Assembly: GCA_000335715.1 (NCBI GenBank)
Contig: AMYZ01000010.1
Location: 62,001 to 126,000 of the forward strand
Source of the DNA: a beta proteobacterium L13
Lineage (GTDB): Bacteria > Pseudomonadota > Gammaproteobacteria > Burkholderiales > Chromobacteriaceae
DNA length: 64,000 bases
Reading direction: 5' to 3'
The notes beneath the pieces are model-generated. The model was not told where the DNA came from and searched no databases. It saw only the letters and a program-made list of their open reading frames with translations. Position 1 is the stretch's first letter; the number at the start of each line of letters is the position of its first letter. Below are positions 8,786 through 17,761 of this stretch, in pieces. The position numbers and the translations under genes are program-made.

Positions 8786-8812
8786 CCTGCATGCAAAAAA
8801 ATTGCATGCAGG
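8786..8812. repeat. Perfect hairpin upstream of the tRNA-Thr promoter
   Basis: CCTGCATGCAA (8786-8796), loop of five A, TTGCATGCAGG (8802-8812). The 11-bp arms are perfect. The hairpin ends 3 bases before the -35 box of the tRNA-Thr promoter and starts 27 bases after the micro-ORF stop. No T-run follows on the plus strand, so it is either a weak terminator or a protein-binding site. Confidence 0.6.
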
Positions 8813-8815
8813 GGC

Positions 8816-8844
8816 TTGCCAAAGCGCGCAGGCTTGTCTAATAT
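8816..8844 (+). promoter_or_regulatory. Promoter of tRNA-Thr
   Basis: A TTGCCA -35 box (8816-8821) and TAATAT -10 box (8839-8844) are separated by exactly 17 bases. The -10 box ends 11 bases before the mature tRNA 5' end, so this is a near-consensus sigma-70 promoter for the tRNA. Confidence 0.75.
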
Positions 8845-8855
8845 TCGCGTCCTAC

Positions 8856-8931
8856 GCCGGTGTAGCTCAGTTGGTAGAGCAGCTGACTTGTAATCAGAAG
8901 GTCGAGGGTTCGACTCCTTTCTCCGGCACCA
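8856..8931 (+). tRNA. tRNA-Thr (anticodon TGT)
   Basis: A 76-base cloverleaf with encoded CCA. The D-arm is TAGCTCAGTTGGTAGAGC, the anticodon arm CTGAC-TTGTAAT-CAG with anticodon TGT, and the T-loop contains GTTCGAC. It closely matches E. coli tRNA-Thr(TGT). The acceptor stem has one T-T mismatch at pair 6-67 and the T-stem uses G-T wobbles. These are unusual but leave a plausible fold. Confidence 0.95.
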
Positions 8932-8939
8932 AGCATTTA

Positions 8940-8967
8940 GGCCCCTGTCGCAAGACAGGGGCCTTTT
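8940..8967 (+). terminator. Terminator of tRNA-Thr
   Basis: A perfect 10-bp stem (8940-8949 with 8954-8963), GCAA tetraloop, then TTTT. It lies 8 bases after the tRNA. The inner arm GCCCCTGTC/GACAGGGGC recurs in the terminator at 25734. Confidence 0.9.
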
Positions 8968-9046
8968 GCCATTTGCGCGACGGCGTACGCTGTCAGCTGT
9001 CACATTGTCATGGTAATGTCGGGCAAACCCTTTTAGCCCGTACACC

Positions 9047-9778
9047 ATGAACAAACGCACCGCCCGCCCTGCCGGCACCCCGCTGTGGCTGCAGATCGAA
9101 GCCACCCTCAGCCAGGAAATCCTGGCCCGCACTCTGCAGGGCCGCTTGCCCAACGAAACCGCGCTGGCCGAACGCTTTGCCGTCAACCGCCACACCGTGC
9201 GCCAGGCTATCCAGCATCTGCAAGACAAAGGCCTGGTACGTATCGAACGCGGCCGCGGCACCTTTGTGCAGGAAGAAATCATTGCCTACCGCCTGGGCAA
9301 GAGCAGCCGCTTTTCGCACAGCCTGAACGAACAGCACCTGGTAAGCGATGTGGACATCCAGTCCTGCCATTTCGAGCCCGCCAGCGACGCCGTGGCCCGG
9401 CTGCTGGCCGTGCCTGCCGGCAGCCAGGTATTGCGCGTCGAAGCACTGGACCTGGCCGATGGCAAAGTGGTCAGCGTCTGTACGCAGTACTTTCCGCTGC
9501 CGCGCTTTGACGGCTTTATCGAGCACTACCGCCACAGCCGCAGCACCAGCGAAGCCTTTGCCCGCCTGGGCATCGCCAGCTTTCGCCGCAGCCTGAGCCG
9601 CATCAGCGCGCGCCTGCCGCGACCCGAAGTCGCTGCCGCACTGGGCCAGGGCAAGCAGCAGCCGGTGCTGTACGTGGAAAGCGTGTATACCGACAGCGCC
9701 GGCACACCCATCGAGTACGGCATTACCCGCTTTGGCGGGGACAACGTGCAGGTAGAAATCACCCCCGACAGCCTGTAA
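9047..9778 (+). CDS. GntR/HutC-type regulator of phosphonate use (PhnF-like)
   Basis: A 243-residue DNA-binding regulator. The N-terminal winged helix has PLWLQIEATLSQEI...LPNETALAERFAVNRHTVRQAIQHLQDKGLV, the GntR signature. The C-terminal two-thirds is a UTRA ligand domain (VLRVEALDLADGKVVSVCTQYFP). Such PhnF/PhnR-type proteins usually repress phosphonate genes until the substrate or phosphate lack releases them. It stands first at the phosphonate locus, 145 bases before phnS. The likely targets are the AGACATCTAGA sites before phnS and phnW. The role as local regulator is inferred from position and family. Confidence 0.85.
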   Translation: MNKRTARPAGTPLWLQIEATLSQEILARTLQGRLPNETALAERFAVNRHTVRQAIQHLQDKGLVRIERGRGTFVQEEIIAYRLGKSSRFSHSLNEQHLVSDVDIQSCHFEPASDAVARLLAVPAGSQVLRVEALDLADGKVVSVCTQYFPLPRFDGFIEHYRHSRSTSEAFARLGIASFRRSLSRISARLPRPEVAAALGQGKQQPVLYVESVYTDSAGTPIEYGITRFGGDNVQVEITPDSL

Positions 9779-9837
9779 GCAGCAGGCCACCGGCCGTAGT
9801 ACCGGCACAACGTTGTGTGGCATAAGACACACAAAGT

Positions 9838-9855
9838 CATCTAGACATCTAGATG
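9838..9855. promoter_or_regulatory. Likely regulator operator before phnS
   Basis: CATCTAGACATCTAGATG consists of a palindrome CATCTAGATG (9846-9855) preceded directly by a second CATCTAGA. The word AGACATCTAGA within it (9843-9853) recurs exactly before phnW. It lies 68 bases upstream of the phnS start. A separate perfect palindrome, CACAACGTTGTG, is at 9806-9817 behind the regulator gene. Confidence 0.65.
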
Positions 9856-9922
9856 TAAATCGCCTGTAATGTTGGCCGCGTACAGTGCGCCTTGTCTCCT
9901 AACCCGACACAAGGCTCACGAC

Positions 9923-10936
9923 ATGCACACCCTCCGCACCCTGCTGGCCGCCGTGCTGGCCACCACCAGCCTGGCCGCCCTGGCCGACACCACCCTCACC
10001 GTCTACACCGCGCTGGAAGCCGACCAGCTGAAGGCCTACCAGCAAAAGTTCGAGCAGGAATACCCGGACGTGAAGCTGCGCTGGGTGCGCGACTCCACCG
10101 GCATCATTACCGCCAAGCTCTTGGCCGAAAAAGCCAACCCGCAGGCCGACGTAGTGATGGGCGTGGCGGCATCGTCGCTGCTGGTGCTAGAAAAGGAAGG
10201 CATGCTGCAGCCGTACGCGCCGAAAAACCTGGGCAAGCTCAGCAAGGCCTACGTAGACGACAGCAACCCGCCAGCCTGGGTAGGCATGGACGTATGGGGC
10301 GCGGCCATCTGCTTTAACACCGTGGAAGCCGCCAAGCAGGGCCTGAAAAAACCGGAAAGCTGGAAAGACCTGCTGAAGCCGGAATACAAGGGCAAGATCG
10401 TGATGCCGAACCCGGCCTCCAGCGGCACCGGCTATTTTGACGTTACCGCCTGGCTGACGCTGTTCGGCGAAAAAGAAGGCTGGTCCTATATGGACAAGCT
10501 GCACCAGAACATGGCGCAGTACACCCACTCCGGCTCCAAGCCGTGCAAACAAGCCGCTGCCGGCGAGTTCCCTATCGGCATTTCGTTTGAATACCGCGCG
10601 GCCAAGCTCAAAGACGGTGGCGCGCCGATCGACGTGGTGTTCCCCAAAGAAGGCCTGGGCTGGGACGTAGAAGCTACCGCCATCCTGAAAGGCACGCGCA
10701 ACCTGGCCGCCGCCCGCAGCCTGGCCGACTGGTCTGCCTCGCAATCGGCCAACGAGCTGTACGAGAAAAACTTTGCCATCGTCGCCATGCCCGGCATTGC
10801 CAAGCCCAACGCGCACATCCCTGCCGACTACGAAAAACGCCTGGTGAAGCAGGACCTGCGCTGGTCTGCGGCCAACCGTGACCGCATCCTGGCCGAGTGG
10901 ACCCGCCGCTACGACAGCAAATCCGAACCCAAATAA
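9923..10936 (+). CDS. phnS: 2-aminoethylphosphonate ABC transporter, binding protein (PhnS type)
   Basis: A 337-residue periplasmic solute-binding protein of the iron/AEP family. A signal peptide (MHTLRTLLAAVLATTSLAALA) is followed by DTTLTVYTALEADQLKAYQQ. ADVVMGVAASSLLVLEKEG and GKIVMPNPASSGTGYFDVT are typical of the AEP-associated PhnS2 clade and distinguish it from plain ferric-binding FbpA proteins. It would bind 2-aminoethylphosphonate in the periplasm. The start at 9923 was chosen because the signal peptide begins there; an upstream extension adds no sense. It is followed by the HD, ATPase and permease genes and is likely controlled from the operator at 9838. Confidence 0.88.
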   Translation: MHTLRTLLAAVLATTSLAALADTTLTVYTALEADQLKAYQQKFEQEYPDVKLRWVRDSTGIITAKLLAEKANPQADVVMGVAASSLLVLEKEGMLQPYAPKNLGKLSKAYVDDSNPPAWVGMDVWGAAICFNTVEAAKQGLKKPESWKDLLKPEYKGKIVMPNPASSGTGYFDVTAWLTLFGEKEGWSYMDKLHQNMAQYTHSGSKPCKQAAAGEFPIGISFEYRAAKLKDGGAPIDVVFPKEGLGWDVEATAILKGTRNLAAARSLADWSASQSANELYEKNFAIVAMPGIAKPNAHIPADYEKRLVKQDLRWSAANRDRILAEWTRRYDSKSEPK

Positions 10937-10978
10937 GCCACCCCACGCGGCGGGCGCGCCCCGCCGCCGGAGCACCCC

Positions 10979-11545
10979 ATGCCCAGCACCCCGCTTACCT
11001 GCCTGGACGATATCGCCAGCCTGCTGGCCGGCAGCGGCACCCGCCTGTACGGCGGCGAAGCCATCAGCCAGCTGCAACACGCCCTGCAAAGCGCCCACGC
11101 AGCCGAACAAGCGGGGGCCAGCCCGGCACTGATTACCGCCGCCCTGCTGCACGACCTGGGCCACCTGGTGTGCGAACAGGGCGACGAGGACGTCACAAAC
11201 GGCATTAACGACCACCACGAAGCGGTGGCCGTACACAGCCTGCAACACCTGTTTGCGGACGATGTGTTGCAGCCCATTGCCCTGCACGTGGCCGCCAAAC
11301 GCTATTTGTGCGCCGTGCAGAGCGGCTACCACGCCGCGCTGTCGCCTGCCTCGCAAGCCTCGCTGGTACTGCAAGGCGGCGTGATGAGCGCCGCCGCCTG
11401 CCAACGCTTTGCCGCCCGCCCGTGGGCCGCCGACGCCCTGACTCTGCGCCACTGCGACGACCTGGCCAAAGACCCTGCTGCCAGCCCGCCGCCGCTGGCG
11501 CACTACCTGGCTATTGCGGCCAACGTTTTGAAAGCCACACCATGA
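10979..11545 (+). CDS. PhnZ-like HD-domain diiron oxygenase of phosphonate cluster
   Basis: A 188-residue HD-domain protein of the phosphonate-degradation-associated family. The residues line up remarkably with PhnZ numbering: Tyr24 and Glu27 (YGGE), His34, His58-Asp59 (LLHDLGH with His62), His80, His103 with Lys107, and Asp160/161. PhnZ uses such ligands for a mixed-valent diiron centre that cleaves (R)-1-hydroxy-2-aminoethylphosphonate to glycine and phosphate. PhnY, which normally makes that substrate, is not in this cluster. The gene overlaps phnT by four bases (ATGA), so it is co-translated with the importer. Function as a PhnZ-type C-P oxygenase is inferred from residues. Confidence 0.8.
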   Translation: MPSTPLTCLDDIASLLAGSGTRLYGGEAISQLQHALQSAHAAEQAGASPALITAALLHDLGHLVCEQGDEDVTNGINDHHEAVAVHSLQHLFADDVLQPIALHVAAKRYLCAVQSGYHAALSPASQASLVLQGGVMSAAACQRFAARPWAADALTLRHCDDLAKDPAASPPPLAHYLAIAANVLKATP

Positions 11546-12678
11546 AGCTCGACCCCACCACCCTGCTGCACAAAGCGCCGCCAGCCGACGGCGCCGCCAC
11601 CCGCCCCTACCTGACCCTGGCCGGCATCAGCAAACGCTTTGGCCAGCAACAGGTACTGAGCCAGCTGGACCTCACCATCGGCAAGGGCGAGTTCGTCTGC
11701 CTGCTGGGCCCGTCCGGCTGCGGCAAAACCACGCTGCTGCGCCAGATCGCCGGGCTGGACGTGCCCGATAGCGGCCAGATCGTCATGGATGGCCGCGACA
11801 TTACCCTGCTGCCGCCCGCGCAGCGCGACTACGGCATTGTGTTCCAGAGCTACGCGCTGTTTCCCAACCTGAGCGTGGCCGACAACATCGCCTATGGCCT
11901 GGGCGGTGCCCGCCGTGACAAAGCGCGCCGTGTGGCCGAGCTGCTGGCGCTGATCGGCCTGGACGAGATCGCCGGCAAATACCCGGCGCAGCTGTCCGGC
12001 GGCCAGCAGCAGCGGGTGGCACTGGCGCGCGCGCTGGCCACCTCGCCCAGCCTGCTGTTGCTGGACGAGCCGCTGTCGGCACTGGACGCCCGCGTGCGCG
12101 AACACCTGCGCCGCGAGATCCGCAGCCTGCAACAAAAGCTGGGCATTACCACCATCATGGTCACGCACGATCAGGAAGAAGCCCTGACCATGGCCGACCG
12201 CGTGGTGGTGATGAACGGCGGCCGCATCGAGCAGTGCGCCACGCCGTTTACGCTGTACCGCGAGCCGGCCACGCGCTTTGTGGCCAGCTTTGTCGGCCAG
12301 GGCAACTGCTTGGCCGCATGCAGCCGCAGCAGCCAGCACGCCACGCTGGGCGATGTATCCCTGCTGCTGCCCGCGCCGCACGGCACCCCGCCAGGCAGCG
12401 CGCTGACCCTGTTCATCCGCCCGGAAGACCTGATCCTGCACCCGCGCTGGCCAGCCACGCCGGACGCGGTACTGGCCGACATAACCAAGCTTGAACTGCT
12501 GGGCCCCATCTACCGCGTGAGCCTGCACGTACCGGCCTGGGGTGCGGCCAACGTGGTGGCGGACATCACACACGCCCAGCTGGCGCAACTGGATATCAGC
12601 CTGCAACAGCGCGTACCGGTATCGCTCAATGTGGCACGGCTGCGCGTGTTTGCCGGCGAGGGGGCACAGCATGACTAG
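11542..12678 (+). CDS. phnT: 2-aminoethylphosphonate ABC transporter, ATPase (PhnT type)
   Basis: A 378-residue ABC ATPase. Walker A GPSGCGKT is at 56-63, LSGGQQQ signature at 151-157 and Walker B LLLLDEP at 171-177. A C-terminal TOBE-like domain (from about residue 270) is typical of PhnT, PotA and FbpC. It energises import of aminoethylphosphonate with the fused permease that follows. The start at 11542 overlaps the stop of the HD gene (ATGA), and its end overlaps the permease start by 8 bases, so all are coupled. The substrate comes from context, since the ATPase itself is generic. Confidence 0.88.
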   Translation: MKLDPTTLLHKAPPADGAATRPYLTLAGISKRFGQQQVLSQLDLTIGKGEFVCLLGPSGCGKTTLLRQIAGLDVPDSGQIVMDGRDITLLPPAQRDYGIVFQSYALFPNLSVADNIAYGLGGARRDKARRVAELLALIGLDEIAGKYPAQLSGGQQQRVALARALATSPSLLLLDEPLSALDARVREHLRREIRSLQQKLGITTIMVTHDQEEALTMADRVVVMNGGRIEQCATPFTLYREPATRFVASFVGQGNCLAACSRSSQHATLGDVSLLLPAPHGTPPGSALTLFIRPEDLILHPRWPATPDAVLADITKLELLGPIYRVSLHVPAWGAANVVADITHAQLAQLDISLQQRVPVSLNVARLRVFAGEGAQHD

Positions 12679-14362
12679 CCTGAGCACACCGCGCCGCCTG
12701 GCCGCCAGCCGCGACGAAACCCAGGCCAGCCTGCTGTTGTGGCTGCTGCTGGCCTTGCTGGTGGTGGCCGTATTGCTGCCGCTGGCCGCCATTCTGGGCC
12801 AGGCCATGTTGGCCGCAGACGGCAGCTTTGCCGGCCTGGCACCGCTGCGCGACACACTGGCGCAGCCGGGGCTGGCGCGCGCGGCAGGCGGCAGCCTGCA
12901 GGTAGCGCTGGCCACCACCGCCCTGGTGCTGCCGCTGGCCTACGGCTACGCCGCTGCGCTCACCCGTGTGGCGCTGCCAGGGCGCGGGCTGTTCCGCCTG
13001 CTGGCCTTGCTGCCCTTGCTGGCGCCATCGCTGCTGCCGGGTATCTCGCTGGTCTACCTGTTTGGCCACCAGGGCCTGCTGAAAAGCTGGTTTGCCGACG
13101 GCAGCATTTATGGCTTTGCCGGCATCGTGCTGGGCGAGGCGTTTTACACCTTTCCGCACGCGCTGATGATTCTGCTCACCGCGCTGGCGGTGGGCGACGC
13201 CAGGCTGTACGAAGCAGCGCGCACGCTGGGCGCCGGCCCGCTGCGCCGCTTTGCCACCATCACCCTGCCCGCCACGCGCTACGGCCTGGTATCGGCAGCG
13301 ATGGTGGTGTTTACCCTGGTGGTCACCGACTTTGGCGTGGCCAAGGTGATAGGCGGCCAGTACCCGGTGCTGGCGGTAGAGGCGTACAAACAGGTCATCG
13401 GCCAGCAGAACTTCCCGCGCGGTGCGGTGATCGGCTTGCTGTTGCTGCTGCCGGCGCTGCTGTCGTTTGCGGTGGATCGCTGGCTGCAACGGCGCCAGGG
13501 CACCCAGGTATCGGCGCGCGCGCAGCCGCTGCAGCCGCTGCGCCAGCCACTGGTGCGCCTGCTGGCGCTGCTGTACTGCAGCGCGGTGGGTGGCGCGCTG
13601 CTGGTGTTGCTGGGTACCGCCATCGCGGCGGCCTTCATCCAGCAGTGGCCATACCAGCTCAGCTTTACGCTGCAGCATTTCGACTTTGACCTGGTAGACG
13701 GCGGCGGCTGGCTGGCGTTTGCCAACAGCCTGAAACTGGCGCTGTATACCGCGCTGGCCGGCACGGTACTGGTGTTTCTGGGCGCCTGGGGCAGCAGCAA
13801 GCTACGCACCGCCGGCACGGCAGGGCAGCTGCTGCACGCGCTGGCCATGCTGCCCATGGCGGTGCCGGGGCTGGTGCTGGGCCTGGGCTATATCTTTTTC
13901 TTCAACCATGCGGCCAACCCGCTGCACGGCCTGTACGGCACGCTGGCGATTCTGGTGCTGTGCTCGGTAGCGCACTTTTACACCACCGCCCACATGACGG
14001 CGCGCACGGCGCTGGCGCAGCTGGATGGCGATTTCGAGCCGGTGGCCGCCTCGCTGAAAGTACCGCTGTGGCGCACGCTGTGGCGCGTCACCCTGCCCAC
14101 CTGCCTGCCGGCGGTGCTGGATATTGCCCGCTACTTTTTTGTGTCGGCCATGACCACCGTGTCGGCGGTGATCTTTCTGTACACGCCAGACACCGTGCTG
14201 GCGGCGGTAGCGGTGCTGAACATGGACGACGCTGGCGATACCGCCGCCGCCGCGGCCATGGCCACGCTGATCGTGGCCAGCAGCGGCGCGGCCTGCCTGC
14301 TGTTTGCCCTGCTATCGCACTGGCTGCTGGCGCGTAGCCAGCGCTGGCGGCGGCCGCTGTAA
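12671..14362 (+). CDS. phnU: 2-aminoethylphosphonate ABC transporter, fused double permease
   Basis: A 563-residue inner-membrane protein with two permease domains in one chain. Each half has an EAA-type loop: [21 protein letters not shown] near residue 178 and [21 protein letters not shown] near residue 455. This fits the PhnU2 type of AEP permease, in which the PhnU and PhnV halves are joined. About 12 membrane segments are visible. It overlaps phnT and is followed by a terminator, which closes the transporter operon before phnW. Confidence 0.85.
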   Translation: MTSLSTPRRLAASRDETQASLLLWLLLALLVVAVLLPLAAILGQAMLAADGSFAGLAPLRDTLAQPGLARAAGGSLQVALATTALVLPLAYGYAAALTRVALPGRGLFRLLALLPLLAPSLLPGISLVYLFGHQGLLKSWFADGSIYGFAGIVLGEAFYTFPHALMILLTALAVGDARLYEAARTLGAGPLRRFATITLPATRYGLVSAAMVVFTLVVTDFGVAKVIGGQYPVLAVEAYKQVIGQQNFPRGAVIGLLLLLPALLSFAVDRWLQRRQGTQVSARAQPLQPLRQPLVRLLALLYCSAVGGALLVLLGTAIAAAFIQQWPYQLSFTLQHFDFDLVDGGGWLAFANSLKLALYTALAGTVLVFLGAWGSSKLRTAGTAGQLLHALAMLPMAVPGLVLGLGYIFFFNHAANPLHGLYGTLAILVLCSVAHFYTTAHMTARTALAQLDGDFEPVAASLKVPLWRTLWRVTLPTCLPAVLDIARYFFVSAMTTVSAVIFLYTPDTVLAAVAVLNMDDAGDTAAAAAMATLIVASSGAACLLFALLSHWLLARSQRWRRPL

Positions 14363-14372
14363 ACCCTGCCTC

Positions 14373-14394
14373 ACCGGGCTGCGGCCCGGTTTTT
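14373..14394 (+). terminator. Terminator after the phosphonate transporter operon
   Basis: A 7-bp stem ACCGGGC/GCCCGGT (14373-14379 with 14384-14390), TGCG loop, and a T-run through 14394. It separates the import genes from phnW, which has its own operator copy just downstream. Confidence 0.85.
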
Positions 14395-14406
14395 CTGACC
14401 CCGCAA

Positions 14407-14417
14407 AGACATCTAGA
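14407..14417. promoter_or_regulatory. Likely regulator operator before phnW
   Basis: AGACATCTAGA, identical over 11 bases to the site before phnS (9843-9853). It lies 16 bases upstream of the phnW start and just after the terminator. It would bring the catabolic genes under the same regulator as the transporter. Confidence 0.6.
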
Positions 14418-14433
14418 CAAGCAAGGAAGCACC

Positions 14434-15534
14434 ATGCGCGAACCGATACTACTCACCCCCGGCCCGCTCACCACCAGCCTGGCCACCAAAACCGCCATGC
14501 TCACCGACTGGGGCTCGTGGGATAGCCGCTTCAACCAGCTGACCGCCAGCGTCTGCCACGACCTGCTGGCCATTGCCGGCGGCCAGGGCAGCCACGTATG
14601 CGTACCACTACAAGGCTCCGGCACCTTTGCCGTCGAAGCCGCCGTGGCCAACCTGGTACCGCGCGGCGGCAAGCTGCTGGTGCTGGCCGGTGGCGCCTAC
14701 GGCCGCCGGATGGCCGACATTGCCCGCTATCTGGGGCGCGAACACAGCCTGTACAGCACCGCCGACGACACCCCGCCGGACGCCGCCACGCTGGCCATGC
14801 TGCTGCACGACGACCCGGCCATTACCCATGTAGGCCTGGTGCACTGCGAAACCAGCACCGGCATGCTGAACCCGCTGGCCGAGCTGGCCGCCGTGGTGCA
14901 CGCCGCCGGCCGCCGCCTGATTGTGGACGCCATGTCCAGCTTCGGCGCACTGCCTATCGACGTAGCCGCGCTACACATCGATGCGCTGGTGGCCAGCAGC
15001 AACAAATGCCTGGAAGGCGTGCCCGGCATGGGTTTTGTCATCGTCAACCAGGCCAGCTTGGCCGCCAGCCGCGGCAACAGCCACTCGCTTTCGCTCGACC
15101 TGGCCGCGCAGCACGACTACCTGCAAGCCACCGGCCAATGGCGCTTTACCCCGCCCACGCATGTGGTTGCCGCGCTGCGCGCCGCGCTGGACCAATACCT
15201 GGCCGAAGGCGGCCAGCCGGCACGCCTGGCGCGCTATGCGGCCAACGCGGCGCAGCTGCAGCGCAGCCTGGGCGAAGCCGGGCTGGCGCTGTTTCTGCCG
15301 CCCGCGCTGCAGGCCCCTATCATCCTGACGTTCCACGCGCCGGCGCACCCGGAGTACCGTTTTACCACCTTGTACCAGGCGGTGCGCGAACAGGGTTTTG
15401 TGCTGTACCCCGGAAAGCTCACCAGCCAGGAAACCTTCCGCGTGGGCTGCATCGGCGCCATCGACCAGGCCGAAATCGGCCAGGCCTGCCACGTCATCAT
15501 CTCCACCCTGCGCCAGCTCGGCTGGCTTGCCTGA
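14434..15534 (+). CDS. phnW: 2-aminoethylphosphonate:pyruvate transaminase PhnW
   Basis: A 366-residue PLP enzyme that moves the amino group of 2-aminoethylphosphonate to pyruvate, giving phosphonoacetaldehyde and alanine. It opens with [13 protein letters not shown], the diagnostic PhnW start, and has the [11 protein letters not shown] cofactor segment. The PLP lysine is Lys191 in [11 protein letters not shown], and the pyridine-nitrogen aspartate is near 165 (IVDAMSS). Length equals the family norm. The ATG follows AAGGAAG. PhnX, which uses its product, begins 10 bases downstream. Confidence 0.96.
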   Translation: MREPILLTPGPLTTSLATKTAMLTDWGSWDSRFNQLTASVCHDLLAIAGGQGSHVCVPLQGSGTFAVEAAVANLVPRGGKLLVLAGGAYGRRMADIARYLGREHSLYSTADDTPPDAATLAMLLHDDPAITHVGLVHCETSTGMLNPLAELAAVVHAAGRRLIVDAMSSFGALPIDVAALHIDALVASSNKCLEGVPGMGFVIVNQASLAASRGNSHSLSLDLAAQHDYLQATGQWRFTPPTHVVAALRAALDQYLAEGGQPARLARYAANAAQLQRSLGEAGLALFLPPALQAPIILTFHAPAHPEYRFTTLYQAVREQGFVLYPGKLTSQETFRVGCIGAIDQAEIGQACHVIISTLRQLGWLA

Positions 15535-15544
15535 GGCACACACC

Positions 15545-16360
15545 ATGCACACTTACCAGCACCTTGAAGCCGTGATTTTCGACTGGGCCGGCACCGTGGT
15601 GGATTTCGGCTCTTTTGCCCCCACCCAGGTACTGATAGACGTCTTCGCGCGCATCGGCGTACCGGTCAGCATGGCCGAAGCCCGCGTACCGATGGGCCTG
15701 GCCAAATGGGACCATATCCAGGCGCTAGGCCGCCTGCCGGGCGTGGCCGAGCGCTGGCAGGCGCGCTTTGGCCGGGCCATGCAAGACAGCGACGTGGACG
15801 CGCTATACGCAGAATTCATGCCGCTGCAGGTAGCGCGCGTGGGCGAGTACTCCGCCCCCATCCCCGGCGCCATCGCCACGGTAGACAGCCTGCGCGCACG
15901 CGGCCTGAAAATCGGCAGCTGCTCCGGCTACCCGCGCGTGGTGATGGACCAGCTGCTGCCGCAGGCCGCCGCCGCCGGCTACGCGCCGGACCACACCGTG
16001 GCCACCGACGACCTGCCCGCCGGCGGCCGCCCCGGCCCGTGGATGGTGCTGGACAATGTGCTGGCGCTGGGCGTGGGCGATGTGCGCCACTGCGTGAAGG
16101 TAGACGACACCGTGCCGGGCATTGCCGAAGGCCTGCGTGCCGGCATGTGGACGGTAGGGTTGGCCGCCAGCGGCAACGCCGTGGGGCTAACCGCCGATGA
16201 GTGGGCAGCACTGAGCCCGGCGCAGCAGGCCGAATACCGCGCCCCGGCCGAAGCGCAGCTGCGTGCAGCTGGCGCGCACTACGTGGTGGATACCCTCGTC
16301 GAGCTGCCTGCGGTGCTGGACGCCATCGAGGCGCGCCTGGCCAATGGGGAACGCCCGTGA
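15545..16360 (+). CDS. phnX: Phosphonoacetaldehyde hydrolase (phosphonatase) PhnX
   Basis: A 271-residue HAD-superfamily hydrolase that cuts the C-P bond of phosphonoacetaldehyde to acetaldehyde and phosphate. The nucleophile Asp13 is in FDWAGTVVD, the phosphonatase form of the HAD motif, and the Schiff-base Lys54 is in MGLAKWDHI. Later SGYP and KVDDTVPGI give motifs II and IV. I chose the ATG at 15545, after phnW, because the HAD motif then falls at its usual place. Its stop overlaps the GTG start of the FAD oxidase. Confidence 0.96.
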   Translation: MHTYQHLEAVIFDWAGTVVDFGSFAPTQVLIDVFARIGVPVSMAEARVPMGLAKWDHIQALGRLPGVAERWQARFGRAMQDSDVDALYAEFMPLQVARVGEYSAPIPGAIATVDSLRARGLKIGSCSGYPRVVMDQLLPQAAAAGYAPDHTVATDDLPAGGRPGPWMVLDNVLALGVGDVRHCVKVDDTVPGIAEGLRAGMWTVGLAASGNAVGLTADEWAALSPAQQAEYRAPAEAQLRAAGAHYVVDTLVELPAVLDAIEARLANGERP

Positions 16361-17751
16361 GCCAGCAAGCCTTCTGGCTACAACAGGCGCTAACCGCCGA
16401 GGGCCAGCCGCAGCCAGTACCGCTGCAGGGCGAGCTGCTGGCCGACGTGTGCATCGTGGGCGGTGGTTTCACCGGCCTGTGGACCGCCATCATGACGCAG
16501 CAGGCGCAGCCGCACTGGCGCATCGTGGTGCTGGAAAAAGACCTGTGCGGCAGTGGCGCGTCGGGGCGCAACGGTGGCTGCATGCTGACCTGGAGCACCA
16601 AATACCTGTCGCTGTGCCAGCTGTACGGTGCCGAGGAGGCCGGCCGCCTAGTAGCCGCCTCGGAACAAGCCGTGCACGATATCGCCGCCTTCTGCCGCCA
16701 GCACGGCATCGATGCGGGCATACGGCTGGGCGGCGCCGTGTACGCCGCCAGCAGCGCCGCCCAAGCCGGCACGCTGGACGGGGTACTGGCCGCACTGGAC
16801 CAGGTTGGCCGCAAGCGCTGGCAAGCGCTGGACGCTGCCGGCACCGTGGCGCTGGGTGGCAGCGCACAGCTGCAGCACGGCGTGTACAGCCCGGCGGCGG
16901 GCAGCCTGCAACCGGCGCTGCTGGTACGCGGCCTGCTGCGGGTAGCCCGCGCCATGGGCGTGCGCGTGTACGAACACAGCGCCATGACCACGCTGCAAGA
17001 GGGCGAACAGGTGCGGGTGCATACCGCTCACGGCTGCGTACAGGCGCGGCAGGCAGTGATGGCGCTGAACGCCGCCATGCCGCGCCGCTTTGGCCAGCTG
17101 GCCGACAGCGTGGTGCTGGTATCGTCCGATATGGTCATTACCGAGCCCGCGCCCGAGCTGATACGGCAGCTGGGGCTGGACCGTGGCCAGGCGGTGTGCG
17201 ATCTGCGTACCTTTGTGCACTACTGGCGCAGCACACCCGACGGGCGGCTGATGCTGGGCAAGGGCGGCAACCGCATTGCCTGGGGCAACCGCCTGCACGA
17301 TTATTTCGACCAGCCCAGCGCCTACCGCGGCCAACTGCAGGCGGCCATCGCGCGCTTTTTTCCGGCGCTGGCCGAGGTGCCGCTGGCGCAAAGCTGGACC
17401 GGTGCGTCCGACCGCTCGGCCACCGGCCTGCCCTTCTTTGGGGTGCTGCCCGGCTACCGGCGGGTGTTTTACGGCATGGGGTACTCCGGCAATGGCGTGG
17501 TGCAGTGCCACCTAGGCGGGCAGCTGCTGAGCAACCTGCTGCTGGGGCAGGACAATGCCTGGACGCGCAGCCCGCTGGCGCGGGGGCCGCTGGCACAGTT
17601 TCCGCCCGAGCCGCTACGCTGGCCCGGTGCCATGCTGGTACGCCAGGCCATACGCAGCGTGGAGTCAGCCCAGGACGCCGGCCGGACGCCGGCATGGTTG
17701 GCTACGCGCCTGGCCGCACTGGCCAGCATGGCAGGCAAGGCCGATCGTTAA
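16357..17751 (+). CDS. FAD-dependent amine oxidoreductase of phosphonate cluster
   Basis: A 464-residue DAO-type flavoprotein. The FAD-binding [14 protein letters not shown] lies at residues 31-44, ATP-like GASGRNGG near 69, and a C-terminal GMGYSGNGV segment completes the FAD site. It starts with GTG at 16357, overlapping phnX (GTGA). Related FAD enzymes recur in phosphonate operons and have been reported to oxidise AEP or N-methyl-AEP to phosphonoacetaldehyde (the PbfC/PbfD types). That would feed PhnX in parallel with PhnW. The exact substrate here is inferred. A general gamma-glutamylputrescine-oxidase-like role is less likely given the context. Confidence 0.82.
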   Translation: MSQQAFWLQQALTAEGQPQPVPLQGELLADVCIVGGGFTGLWTAIMTQQAQPHWRIVVLEKDLCGSGASGRNGGCMLTWSTKYLSLCQLYGAEEAGRLVAASEQAVHDIAAFCRQHGIDAGIRLGGAVYAASSAAQAGTLDGVLAALDQVGRKRWQALDAAGTVALGGSAQLQHGVYSPAAGSLQPALLVRGLLRVARAMGVRVYEHSAMTTLQEGEQVRVHTAHGCVQARQAVMALNAAMPRRFGQLADSVVLVSSDMVITEPAPELIRQLGLDRGQAVCDLRTFVHYWRSTPDGRLMLGKGGNRIAWGNRLHDYFDQPSAYRGQLQAAIARFFPALAEVPLAQSWTGASDRSATGLPFFGVLPGYRRVFYGMGYSGNGVVQCHLGGQLLSNLLLGQDNAWTRSPLARGPLAQFPPEPLRWPGAMLVRQAIRSVESAQDAGRTPAWLATRLAALASMAGKADR

Positions 17752-17761
17752 AGCTGCTGGC

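Noticed and set aside
10187-12918. Long open frames on the minus strand (438 and 471 codons) opposite phnS, the HD gene and phnT
   Set aside because: They are antisense shadows caused by high GC at third positions. The plus-strand genes have clear domains, while these read as low-complexity Ala/Arg/Gln strings.
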